From positions 1-13,773 of the forward strand of contig JAMPYD010000021.1 of the NCBI GenBank assembly GCA_023700845.1: a stretch of DNA of 13,773 nucleotides, written 5' to 3'. Each line of letters begins with the position of its first letter. Position 1 is the stretch's first letter. Shown piece by piece: positions 1 through 6,421 of the stretch. The notes under the pieces were generated by a model that was not told the DNA's origin, searched no databases, and was given only the letters and a program-made list of their open reading frames with translations. A program made the position numbers and the translations under genes. Source of the stretch: Elusimicrobiota bacterium (GTDB lineage Bacteria > Elusimicrobiota > Elusimicrobia > UBA1565 > UBA9628).

Positions 1-1
1 G

Positions 2-1381
2 GCCACGCGCAGGGAGATCCAGCTCACCCGCGAGGCGGTCAACGTGTTCTTCCCCGTCTGGTCGCCCGACGGAAAGATGATCGCCGCCACGCGCACGGGC
101 GACGACCGCGCCGGCGACCTCGTGCTCGCCTCCGCCGACGGGCGGATGGTCGAGTACGCCGAGCCGCCGGTCAAAGGCGGCATCGTCGTCCCGCAGGCGT
201 GGTCGCCGGACGGCCGGAGCCTGCTGACCGCCGCGGAGGACGAGAAGGGCTTCCACCGCCTGTACCTGATCGGCGACGGCGGCAAGGGCCGCTTCATCGG
301 CCCGTCGGGATGGGACGTCGAGCACGCCGAATGGCACAAGGCCGCGGGCATCGTCTTCACGCGCAACGAGGGCGGGGCGTCCGCGCTGTACCGCCTGCGC
401 TCGCCCGACGCCAAGCTCGAGCGCCTGACGCCGGCGAAGGGGCGCGTCGAGGGCTTCGTCCTCGACCGCGCGGGCCGGTTCGCGTTCCACGACTGGAGCG
501 ACTCCTCGCACGCCCCCGACGCCTGGAGGCTCGACCTCGCGACCGGCAAGCGCCTTCAGCTCACCCGTTCGATGCTCGGCGGCGTGAAGCCCGCGGACCT
601 CGCCCAGGGAGAGATCATCGCCTATCCGTCCTTCGACGGGAAAATGATCAGCGCGATCCACCTCAAGCCGCCGGTCGCGCGCCTGGGGACGCCCCCGCCC
701 GTCGTCGTGATGGCCCACGGCGGCCCCGACTGGCAGAGCTTCGACGACTTCCACCCGATGCGCCAGGCCCTCGCCGAGGCGGGCTTCGCGGTGCTCGCCC
801 CCAACTTCCGGGGCTCGACCGGCTTCGGCCGCGCCTTCCTCGACGCGAACCGCAAGGACTGGGGCGGCGGCGACCGCAAGGACATGATCGCGGGCGTGAA
901 GTTCCTCGCGTCCCGCGGCGAGGCCGACCCCAAGCGGGCCGGCATCACCGGCGGCAGCTACGGCGGCTACTCGACCCTGTACGCGCTCGCGCGCAACGAA
1001 GGCGACTGGGCCGCGGGCGTCGCCGCCTACGGCATGCCCGACCTGGCCCTCGACTACGAGCTGTCGAAGAGCCGCTTCGCGACCTGGTACGAGACGATGA
1101 TGGGCAACCCGAAGGACGACGCCGCGCTGTTCAAGGAGCGCTCGGCGATCACCTACCTCGACGATCTCAAGGCCCCCCTGCTGGTTTTCCAGGGCGCCAA
1201 CGACACGAACGTGCCTTTGGCCGAGGCGGAGCTCGTCCATAAGAGGCTGAAAGCGCTCGGCCGCGACGTCGGCCTCGTCGTGTATCCCGACGAGGGCCAC
1301 GGCTTCTCGCGGCGCAAGAACCTGACCGACTACTACGAGCGCACCGTCGGCTTCTTCTCCGCCAAGCTCGCCCCGCGCTGA
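2..1381 (+). CDS. S9 family peptidase (prolyl oligopeptidase / acylaminoacyl-peptidase type), 5' end outside window
   Basis: Serine exopeptidase or oligopeptidase of the alpha/beta-hydrolase clan. The reading frame is open from base 2, so the gene starts upstream. The GTG at 44 lies inside a beta-propeller blade and is not a credible start. Numbering from that GTG, the N-terminal part has propeller blades with repeated WSPDG motifs (residues 6-10 and 53-57), as in WD40-like/PD40 repeats. The catalytic domain starts near residue 190. It shows the oxyanion-side HGGP motif (225-228), the nucleophile elbow GGSYGG with Ser305, Asp387 in GANDTN, and His419 in DEGHGF, so the triad is complete. The order propeller then hydrolase and the motif spacing are those of family S9. 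Whether it has a signal peptide cannot be seen. The substrate is unknown; a short-peptide scavenging role is inferred from the family. The frame ends at TGA, followed by two palindromes. Confidence 0.93.
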   Translation, partial: ATRREIQLTREAVNVFFPVWSPDGKMIAATRTGDDRAGDLVLASADGRMVEYAEPPVKGGIVVPQAWSPDGRSLLTAAEDEKGFHRLYLIGDGGKGRFIGPSGWDVEHAEWHKAAGIVFTRNEGGASALYRLRSPDAKLERLTPAKGRVEGFVLDRAGRFAFHDWSDSSHAPDAWRLDLATGKRLQLTRSMLGGVKPADLAQGEIIAYPSFDGKMISAIHLKPPVARLGTPPPVVVMAHGGPDWQSFDDFHPMRQALAEAGFAVLAPNFRGSTGFGRAFLDANRKDWGGGDRKDMIAGVKFLASRGEADPKRAGITGGSYGGYSTLYALARNEGDWAAGVAAYGMPDLALDYELSKSRFATWYETMMGNPKDDAALFKERSAITYLDDLKAPLLVFQGANDTNVPLAEAELVHKRLKALGRDVGLVVYPDEGHGFSRRKNLTDYYERTVGFFSAKLAPR

Positions 1382-1399
1382 CTCTCCTTGAGACGGGTC

Positions 1400-1444
1400 G
1401 AACTCGCACCGGTGCGAGTTCCCGGCGGCTGTTTCCGGGAACAG
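1400..1444. repeat. Two adjacent palindromes after the S9 peptidase gene
   Basis: Bases 1400-1421 are a perfect 22-bp palindrome with half-site GAACTCGCACC. Bases 1429-1444 form a second, 16-bp palindrome with one imperfect pair (CTGTTTCC/GGGAACAG). The first could fold as a 9-bp stem with a CCGG loop. No T-run follows either, so a standard intrinsic terminator is not supported. They may be a terminator-like hairpin for the peptidase mRNA or paired operators ahead of the OsmC/MFS unit. The sequence alone does not decide. Confidence 0.6.
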
Positions 1445-1480
1445 TTGCGCCCGGTCAAAGGCCTGTCCGGGGCGAAATGG

Positions 1481-1492
1481 TAAAATCGGGTC
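1481..1492 (+). promoter_or_regulatory. -10 element TAAAAT, six bases before the OsmC GTG
   Basis: TAAAAT at 1481-1486 is an AT island in GC-rich sequence and is followed by exactly six bases before GTG at 1493. This places the predicted +1 on the start codon. No clear -35 hexamer lies about 17 bp upstream and no Shine-Dalgarno sequence is present. The promoter is inferred from position and its recurrence at other genes here. Confidence 0.5.
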
Positions 1493-1930
1493 GTGCCCCA
1501 GCCCTTTCCCCATCATTATGAAGTGAGCCTGGCCTGGAAGGGAGGCGAGACGAGCGAGATCTCGTCCGGCCCCCGGCCGTCCCTCCCCGGCGGACCGCCC
1601 GCCCAGTTCGACGGCGTCGACGAGACCCGCTGGAGCCCCGAGCACCTCGTCCTGGCCGCGCTGGCGCAGTGCCTGATGCTCACCTGGATCTCGCTCAACA
1701 AGCGCTCGCAAATCCCGCTCAAGGCCTGGGAGTCGAAGGGCGAGAGCGTGCTCGAGAAGACGAAGGAAGGCCTCGTCTTCACGTCGTTCAAGCTCTCGGT
1801 CGCCCTCAAGACCGACGCCGGCCGCATCGACGAGGCGCGCCGCCTGCTGGAGACCGCGAAGAAGTACTGCATCATCGCCAACTCGCTGAAGACGCCGCCG
1901 ACGCTCGAGGCCGTCGTGGAAGCCGCCTGA
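1493..1930 (+). CDS. OsmC/Ohr-family thiol peroxidase-like protein
   Basis: A 145-residue cytosolic protein, a normal length for OsmC-family proteins, which reduce organic or lipid hydroperoxides with a cysteine pair. Both family cysteines are present: Cys60 in the helix LAALAQCLMLTW and Cys126 in KKYCIIANSL. The N-terminal SLAWKGG strand and the RWSPEHLVLAAL segment are typical of the OsmC fold. The GTG start at 1493 agrees with the usual N-terminus; it has no Shine-Dalgarno sequence but has a -10 hexamer six bases upstream, so the mRNA is probably leaderless. The stop codon touches the start of the following MFS gene, so the two are probably co-transcribed. Assignment within the family (OsmC, Ohr or YhfA-like) is not resolved, and peroxide substrates are inferred from the family. 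Confidence 0.9.
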   Translation: MPQPFPHHYEVSLAWKGGETSEISSGPRPSLPGGPPAQFDGVDETRWSPEHLVLAALAQCLMLTWISLNKRSQIPLKAWESKGESVLEKTKEGLVFTSFKLSVALKTDAGRIDEARRLLETAKKYCIIANSLKTPPTLEAVVEAA

Positions 1931-3150
1931 GCCGGAAGCCCCCCGTCTCGGAGAGCGCCGCGCTGCTGGTCCTCGCGTCGGTCCACTTCGTCAACCTCCT
2001 CGACTTCATGATGGTGATGCCGATGGGCCCGGACTTCGCGGCCGCCCTCGGCATCCCGATGTCCCATCTCGGCATCGTCGGCGGCGCCTACACGGCGTCG
2101 GCGACGGTCGTCGGGATCGCGGGCTCGCTGCTGCTCGACCGCTGGGAGCGGAGGTCCGCGCTGACGCTCGCCGTCGCGGGCCTCGGCGTGTCGACGATGA
2201 CCGGCGCGCTCGCGACCGGGGCGGCGTCCCTCGTCTGGGCGCGCATCGCGGCCGGCGCGTTCGGCGGGGTCGCCGCGACCCTGTGCTTCTCGATCGTCGC
2301 CGACCTCGTGCCCGAGGAGCGCCGCGGGCGGGCGACGGCGATCGTCGCCTCCGGCTTCTCGCTCTCCTCGATCGCGGGCGTGCCCGCCGGGCTCGAGCTC
2401 GCGCGGCGCGGCGGCTGGCGCGCGCCGTTTCTCGTCGTCGGCCTGATCGCGCTCGTCCTCGCCGTCGCGGCCCGCCTGCTGCTGCCCAAGCTCCGGGCCC
2501 ACCTCGACACGGCCGAGAAGCCGGCCGCGCTTCCGCTCGACGCGCGCATGGGGCTGAGCTTCGCCGCGTTCGCCTGCGCGATCCTGGGGAACTTCATGCT
2601 GATCCCGAACCTTCCGGCCTATCTGCAGTTCAACATGGGCTTCCCTCGCGAGCACATGGGCCTGCTGTACCTCGGCGGCGGGCTCGCGAGCCTGGCGACC
2701 ATGCGCCTCTCCGGGATCGTGACGGACCGGACCCGGGCGCTGTGGCCCGTGCTGGCGGGCTCGATCCTGGTGTCGACGGCCCTCGTCTTCGGCGCGGTGC
2801 TGCAGCCGCCGTGGCTGCCGCCCGTGCTGTTCTTCTCCGTGTTCATGAGCTGCAACGCCGCCCGCTGGGTCGCGGTCAACGCGCTGGCCAGCCGCGTCCC
2901 GCCGCCGTCGGCGCGCGCCCGCTACCTCTCGGCGCAGAACGCGTTCACGCACGCGGCGAGCGCGGCCGCCTCCCTCGCCTCGACCGTCTTCCTGGCCTCG
3001 GAGCCCTCCGGGCGCCTGATCGGCATGCCCGCGCTCGCGGCGACGGCCGCGGTCCTCGGCCTCGGGGTGCCCGTCGCCGTGTGGCGCCTCGAGAAGCTGA
3101 TCCCCGCGCGCCGCGCCGCCCTCGACGCCCCCGCCCCCGCCGAGTTCTAG
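1927..3150 (+). CDS. MFS transporter (DHA1-like), probable CTG start
   Basis: Inner-membrane major facilitator transporter of about 407 residues with roughly 12 hydrophobic segments. TM1 contains LLVLASVHFVNLLDFMM, followed by PMGPDFAAALG and the loop-2/3 region LLLDRWERRSAL typical of drug:H+ antiporter-like MFS proteins. The substrate is unknown. No ATG, GTG or TTG occurs in this frame near the expected N-terminus. The first ATG (2008) would delete most of TM1, and the ATG at 1669 lies deep in the OsmC gene. CTG at 1927, overlapping the OsmC TGA as CTGA, gives a normal N-terminus of about 11 residues before TM1, so I chose it as a coupled non-canonical start. The fallback annotation is 2008-3150. 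The unit meets the convergent gene ending at 3161 with only a ten-base gap and no obvious terminator. Confidence 0.85.
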   Translation: MSRKPPVSESAALLVLASVHFVNLLDFMMVMPMGPDFAAALGIPMSHLGIVGGAYTASATVVGIAGSLLLDRWERRSALTLAVAGLGVSTMTGALATGAASLVWARIAAGAFGGVAATLCFSIVADLVPEERRGRATAIVASGFSLSSIAGVPAGLELARRGGWRAPFLVVGLIALVLAVAARLLLPKLRAHLDTAEKPAALPLDARMGLSFAAFACAILGNFMLIPNLPAYLQFNMGFPREHMGLLYLGGGLASLATMRLSGIVTDRTRALWPVLAGSILVSTALVFGAVLQPPWLPPVLFFSVFMSCNAARWVAVNALASRVPPPSARARYLSAQNAFTHAASAAASLASTVFLASEPSGRLIGMPALAATAAVLGLGVPVAVWRLEKLIPARRAALDAPAPAEF

Positions 3151-3160
3151 CGCGCCCGGC

Positions 3161-3463
3161 CTAGTCGCCCAGCAGCCTCAGATAGAGATGCGGCTCGGCG
3201 GCCGCCTTTCTCGCCATCTTGAGCACGCGCGAGAGCGCGGGCCGCGCCTGCGGCGCGGCGGTCAGGGACAAGCGCTCGAGCTCGGGGATCACGTCGACGA
3301 TTTGAAGCCGGTTGAAGGCGGTCACGCCCTCGACGTCGACGTAGCGCAGCATCGGATAGCCGGCGTCGCCGGCCGGCATCGCCCCGGCCAGGGCGCCGCC
3401 GTCGTCGATGAACGAGTCCAGCTCCCCGCCGAATTCGTCTTCGAGATACGCGTCGAGCCCCAT
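3161..3463 (-). CDS. Small acidic protein, putative immunity protein for the adjacent toxin-like gene
   Basis: A 100-residue protein with no signal peptide and an acidic N-terminus (LEDEFGGELDSFIDDGG). The core has the pattern YPMLRYVDVEGVTAFNRLQ (37-55), then a helical stretch, ending in HLYLRLLGD. From memory, an FNRLQ core with a C-terminal LYL..GD is shared by small uncharacterised proteins often found beside toxin modules; I could not verify this by search. It starts one base after the stop of the toxin-like gene and has a good Shine-Dalgarno sequence (GGGGAGG) ahead of ATG at 3463, so it is co-transcribed but independently initiated. An immunity role is inferred from the size, acidity, cytosolic location and gene order toxin then immunity. 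Alternative: an unrelated hypothetical protein. Confidence 0.7.
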   Translation of the reverse strand: MGLDAYLEDEFGGELDSFIDDGGALAGAMPAGDAGYPMLRYVDVEGVTAFNRLQIVDVIPELERLSLTAAPQARPALSRVLKMARKAAAEPHLYLRLLGD

Positions 3464-3464
3464 G

Positions 3465-3815
3465 CTACCTCCCCGGATACATCGTCACGACCCGGCCGTT
3501 CGGCTCGGCGATCACGACGCAGGTCTTCACCGGCCTGCCCGTGCGCCCGTCCGTGCCGATCGGGTCGACGGCGCCGGCGACCCGCTTGTCGCGGCCGTTC
3601 TTCTGGCGGGCCGGCTTCGCCCGCTCCGCGAGCTTCAGCAGCCCGTGCAGGTCCGTGCCCGGCAGGAACAGGCTCTTGCCGCGGCTGAGGCGCCCGCCGG
3701 CGAAGTGGCTCTCGCGCACGTGCCGCTCCGCCCGCGCGTCGAGCGTCAGCGCGGCGGAGGCCGCGGCGGCGGCGAGGACGACGGCCAGCAGGGCGAAAAG
3801 GGCGCGGCGGAGCAT
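3465..3815 (-). CDS. Small exported protein resembling a polymorphic-toxin nuclease domain (BECR/EndoU-like)
   Basis: A 116-residue protein. Residues 1-21 form a Sec signal peptide (MLRR, hydrophobic core, ASA), leaving a mature domain of about 95 residues. That domain has RHVRESHFAGG (31-41), GKSLF (46-50), an internal IGTDGRTGRP (86-95) and a C-terminal VVTMYPG (109-115). A basic His/Arg helix, a Lys-Ser motif and a closing T-x-YP strand are the layout I know from Barnase/EndoU/ColicinE5-RelE (BECR) toxins and CdiA-CT RNases. Candidate catalytic residues are His32, His37, Lys47, Ser48, Thr111 and Tyr113. Unlike most polymorphic toxins it has no delivery domain, only a signal peptide. TATAAT lies five bases before the ATG, so the mRNA is leaderless or nearly so. 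It is followed one base later by the putative immunity gene. Toxin activity is inference; a harmless secreted domain is possible. Confidence 0.68.
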   Translation of the reverse strand: MLRRALFALLAVVLAAAAASAALTLDARAERHVRESHFAGGRLSRGKSLFLPGTDLHGLLKLAERAKPARQKNGRDKRVAGAVDPIGTDGRTGRPVKTCVVIAEPNGRVVTMYPGR

Positions 3816-3820
3816 GGGCG

Positions 3821-3832
3821 ATTATATAAGAT
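3821..3832. promoter_or_regulatory. Shared bidirectional -10 island between toxin-like gene and DUF1499 lipoprotein
   Basis: The near-palindromic AT island ATTATATAAG (3821-3830) reads TATAAT on the minus strand, five bases before the ATG at 3815. On the plus strand it reads TATAAG, nine bases before the ATG at 3840. Only 24 bp separate the two start codons, so both transcripts would be leaderless or have leaders of a few bases, and polymerase could not occupy both directions at once. No Shine-Dalgarno sequence fits in either direction. Confidence 0.6.
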
Positions 3833-3839
3833 GGCACCT

Positions 3840-4316
3840 ATGAAGAAACTTCTTCCCCTTCTCGCCCTGTGGGCCTCCGCCTGCGCCCCGAGGATCAACG
3901 ACATCACGACGACCCCCGACGATCCGCCGAGCTTCCGCCGCGCGGTCCTCCTGCCCGAGAACCGCGGCCGGGACATGACCTACCCGAACTCCAACATCTC
4001 CCGCCAGCGCAAGGCCTACCCCGACCTCAAGCCCGTCGTCCGCGCCGACACGCCGGAGACCGCCTACGAGGCGGTGCTCGCGGCCGCCCGGCGCATGCCG
4101 CGGTGGAACGTCATCGCGGCCGACGCCGCCGCGCGCGTGATCGAGGCCGTCGCGACGACGGCGCTGCTGCGCTTCAAGGACGACGTCGTCATCGAGGTCC
4201 GCCCCAAGGGAACCGGCTCCGCCGTGCACGTGCGCTCCAAATCGCGCCTCGGCAGGAGCGACTTCGGGGCCAACGCGAAGCGCATACGCGCCTTCACCGA
4301 GGAGCTGGCCCGCTAG
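3840..4316 (+). CDS. DUF1499 domain lipoprotein
   Basis: A 158-residue protein with a lipoprotein signal peptide: MKK, hydrophobic core, and lipobox ASAC with Cys15 as the predicted lipidated residue. The mature part is a DUF1499 domain. It shows YPDLKPVV, the AAARRMPRWNVIAAD segment, IEAVATTALLRFKDDVVIEVRP, and the signature KSRLGRSDFGANAKRIRAF near the C-terminus. The family's biochemical role is not established; members occur on bacterial membranes and, without a lipobox, as small cytosolic proteins. I chose ATG at 3840 because it gives a classic lipoprotein N-terminus; the in-frame ATG at 3831 would add only MAP. The gene is divergent from the toxin-like gene across one AT island and ends three bases before the convergent esterase stop. 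Confidence 0.88.
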   Translation: MKKLLPLLALWASACAPRINDITTTPDDPPSFRRAVLLPENRGRDMTYPNSNISRQRKAYPDLKPVVRADTPETAYEAVLAAARRMPRWNVIAADAAARVIEAVATTALLRFKDDVVIEVRPKGTGSAVHVRSKSRLGRSDFGANAKRIRAFTEELAR

Positions 4317-4319
4317 CGG

Positions 4320-5462
4320 TCAGCGCAGCGCGAAGCCGAGGAAGCGCTCGACCGCGTAGGTCGAGGCCTGGCCGCACGGGCCGTTGAAGTTGTAGTCGCA
4401 TCCGTGCGTGGCCCAGGGCATGTTCAGGAAGTAATGCGGCACGCCCGCGGCCTCGAGCTTCTCCGACAGGCGGTATTCGTGGAGAGGCCAGACCATCTCG
4501 TCCCGCCCGCCGTGGATCATCAGCGTCGGCGGCGATTTCTTCCCCGCGCTCAGGATCGGCGACGCCCGGGCGTAGCGCTCCGGCTCCTCGGCCGGGGAGC
4601 CGCCCAGGTACTGGCGCAGCAGCCGGCGCGAGTCGATCATGCGCTTGGGGCCCGGCTCGCGCCAGGCGAGGAACAGGTCGTTGGGCCCGTAAAAGACGAC
4701 GACGCCCTTGAGCCCGGGAAACGGCTCGGGGTCGTGCGCGGCGGCGAGCGCGATCTGTCCGCCGGCGGAGCGGCCGAGGAGTATGACGCGGGAGGGGTCC
4801 AAAGACAGCTCGGAGGAACGGCTCTTGAGATGCGAGAGCGCGTCGCGGAGGTCCTCGACGGGGCCGGGGAAGATCGAGCGGGGGGCGAGCCCGTAGTCCA
4901 CCGACGCGACGGCGTAGCCGCGGGCGGCGAGGTAGCGGGACAGCGAGTCGAGCTCGAGGCGGGTGCCGCTTTGCCAGGAGCCGCCGTGGACGACGAGGAT
5001 CAGCGGAGACGGCTTGAGCGCGGCCGGCGGGCGGTAGAGCTCGAGCGAGAGGGCCTCGCCGCAGGAACGGGCGTATCGCTCGGTGGAGACGCGAACGGGG
5101 GTCAGGGGAACGCCCATCAGAAGATTTTTGAACGACAACGGCGTGGAGGTCACGTTCGACGGACCGAAGGCGGCCTCCATGCTTTGCGGCAGGGCTGAAG
5201 CGACGGGGAACGATCTCTGTAATGGGGTTAAGAATATAAATGACGCGGCTAGGCTGATGACGACGGAATATCGGCCGCCGCGTGTTGAGCTCCAACCTGG
5301 AGCGAACGGCAATAAGGCCAAAACGGCGAGCATGTGGCCCCACTCGGTCACGATGATCGACAGCATCCAGAGGTGATAGGTGGGCGCGCGGAAAACGGCC
5401 AGAAGGGAGACGAGCAGGGAAAGGGACGCGTAGACGACTCGCCCTCGCCCGTTTCGAATCAT
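4320..5462 (-). CDS. Alpha/beta hydrolase (esterase/lipase, BD-FAE-like) with N-terminal membrane domain
   Basis: A 380-residue protein. Residues 1-120 contain about three hydrophobic segments (roughly 10-25, 31-53 and 65-80), so the enzyme is membrane-anchored. The C-terminal 250 residues are an alpha/beta hydrolase of the HGG-motif esterase group. HGGSW is at 159-163 (oxyanion hole), GRSAGG carries Ser232, Asp321 is in GGRDEM and His353 is in WATHGC, so the triad is complete. Likely activity is hydrolysis of acyl esters or acylated polyols; the substrate is unknown. The ATG overlaps the TGA of the upstream reductase as ATGA, with a purine-rich stretch ahead (GGGGAGCCTGGGG), so the two are translationally coupled. 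The DNA for the membrane part, about 5100-5350, is visibly less GC-rich than its surroundings, which may reflect a later-added or fast-evolving anchor. Confidence 0.88.
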   Translation of the reverse strand: MIRNGRGRVVYASLSLLVSLLAVFRAPTYHLWMLSIIVTEWGHMLAVLALLPFAPGWSSTRGGRYSVVISLAASFIFLTPLQRSFPVASALPQSMEAAFGPSNVTSTPLSFKNLLMGVPLTPVRVSTERYARSCGEALSLELYRPPAALKPSPLILVVHGGSWQSGTRLELDSLSRYLAARGYAVASVDYGLAPRSIFPGPVEDLRDALSHLKSRSSELSLDPSRVILLGRSAGGQIALAAAHDPEPFPGLKGVVVFYGPNDLFLAWREPGPKRMIDSRRLLRQYLGGSPAEEPERYARASPILSAGKKSPPTLMIHGGRDEMVWPLHEYRLSEKLEAAGVPHYFLNMPWATHGCDYNFNGPCGQASTYAVERFLGFALR

Positions 5463-6346
5463 CCCCAGGCTCCCCGCAAGGCCCTGAAGCCCGCCTCATG
5501 CGTCAGCGGGGCGATCCCGATCGCGGCGGCGAGCCGGGAGGAATCGAGGGATGAGTCGCGCGGGCGCGGGGAGGCGAACTTCGCGTCCGCGGAGCGCGCG
5601 GGGCGGATGAGGCCCTCGTCGAAGCCCATGATCCGGGCGAAGGCGATCGCGGCCTCGAAGCGCGTCGCGCGGTCGCCCCCTCCCCAATGGAAGACCCCCG
5701 CGAGATCGGGATCGGCCAGGAGCCTGGCCGCGACCTCGGGCAGCTGATCGGCGGCCGTGGCCGTGCGCCACTGGTCGGTGAAGGCGGCCGCGGTCTCGCC
5801 GGCGGCCAGCTTGGCGCGCAGGTGGTCGATGAATCCCAGACGGCCGCCCAGCGGCCTGCCGTAGACGGCCGCGACCCTGAGCACCACGGCGCCGGGGGCG
5901 CGGACGAGCGCCGCCTCCTCGCTCGCGAGCTTGCCCCGGGCGTACACCCCGCGCGGCTCCGGGCGGTCGTCCTCGGTGTACCAGCCGCGCTCGCCGTCGA
6001 AGACGAGGTCGGTCGAGAAATGGATGAGGCGGGTCCCGGAGGCGCCGCACAGGGCCGCCAAAGTCTTCACCGCGTCGACGTTCACGCGCCGGGCCCGCTC
6101 GGGGTTCTTCTCGCAGACGTCCGGATCGGCCTCGGCCCCGGCGTGGATGACGGCCTTGGGGACGGCCGCGTCGAAGGCTCGGCGGATCGAGTCGGGGTCG
6201 GCCAGGTCCAGGTCCAAGGCCCCCTCCCCCGCGGCGGTCCGGGAGGCCCGGAACACGCGCCAGGACCCCTGCAAAGCGGGCGCGAGGCGCCGTCCGATGT
6301 AGCCGGTGGCGCCGGTCAGGAGCAGGGCGGGGAGCGTTTTTGTCAC
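5459..6346 (-). CDS. NAD(P)-dependent sugar-nucleotide reductase/epimerase family protein (RmlD-like extended SDR)
   Basis: A 295-residue extended short-chain dehydrogenase/reductase. The Rossmann motif TGATGYIG is at 11-18, FSTDLVFDG at 110-118 holds the active-site Ser/Thr (Ser111, Thr112), and the Tyr-x3-Lys pair is Tyr135/Lys139 in YARGKLASEE. The FSTDLVFDG and YARGKL wording is that of dTDP-4-dehydrorhamnose reductase-like (RmlD) proteins. No RmlA, RmlB or RmlC gene is visible, so a rhamnose pathway role is not supported; COG1091-type proteins of uncertain substrate are common. The GTG start at 6346 precedes the Rossmann motif by the usual distance. A CCTAGG-containing motif sits directly upstream. 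It forms an overlapping two-gene unit with the membrane esterase, which suggests shared work on a surface glycan or lipid (inference). Confidence 0.85.
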   Translation of the reverse strand: MTKTLPALLLTGATGYIGRRLAPALQGSWRVFRASRTAAGEGALDLDLADPDSIRRAFDAAVPKAVIHAGAEADPDVCEKNPERARRVNVDAVKTLAALCGASGTRLIHFSTDLVFDGERGWYTEDDRPEPRGVYARGKLASEEAALVRAPGAVVLRVAAVYGRPLGGRLGFIDHLRAKLAAGETAAAFTDQWRTATAADQLPEVAARLLADPDLAGVFHWGGGDRATRFEAAIAFARIMGFDEGLIRPARSADAKFASPRPRDSSLDSSRLAAAIGIAPLTHEAGFRALRGAWG

Positions 6347-6349
6347 CTA

Positions 6350-6363
6350 GGTCCTAGGGCCCA
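6350..6363. promoter_or_regulatory. Motif GGTCCTAGGGCCCA upstream of the reductase gene
   Basis: This 14-mer, in the 75-bp divergent gap 6347-6421, recurs with 13 of 14 matches (minus strand) at 10781-10794 in the other large divergent promoter gap. It overlaps the likely promoter of the leftward reductase gene. A shared regulator site is possible; chance similarity in GC-rich DNA is not excluded. Confidence 0.3.
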
Positions 6364-6409
6364 GACCGGACCGGTCCCTATGCCTCAGGCCGGCCCGAGC
6401 CGGAGCGAC

Positions 6410-6421
6410 TATACTGGATTT
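6410..6421 (+). promoter_or_regulatory. -10 element TATACT, six bases before the ATG at 6422
   Basis: TATACT at 6410-6415 is followed by six bases and then ATG, so the predicted transcript starts at the A of the start codon. No good -35 at 17-bp spacing and no Shine-Dalgarno sequence were seen. Confidence 0.55.

Noticed and set aside
44..46. GTG at 44 as the start of the S9 peptidase
   Set aside because: The frame is open to base 2 and the GTG lies within a propeller blade, so the gene is truncated by the window edge.
1516..2952. A 478-codon minus-strand frame opposite the OsmC and MFS genes
   Set aside because: Arg/Glu/Gly/His-rich translation with no recognisable motif; a shadow of the transporter codons.
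5083..5376. A 97-codon plus-strand frame in the less GC-rich segment
   Set aside because: It is antisense to the hydrophobic anchor of the esterase, with no promoter, Shine-Dalgarno sequence or motif.
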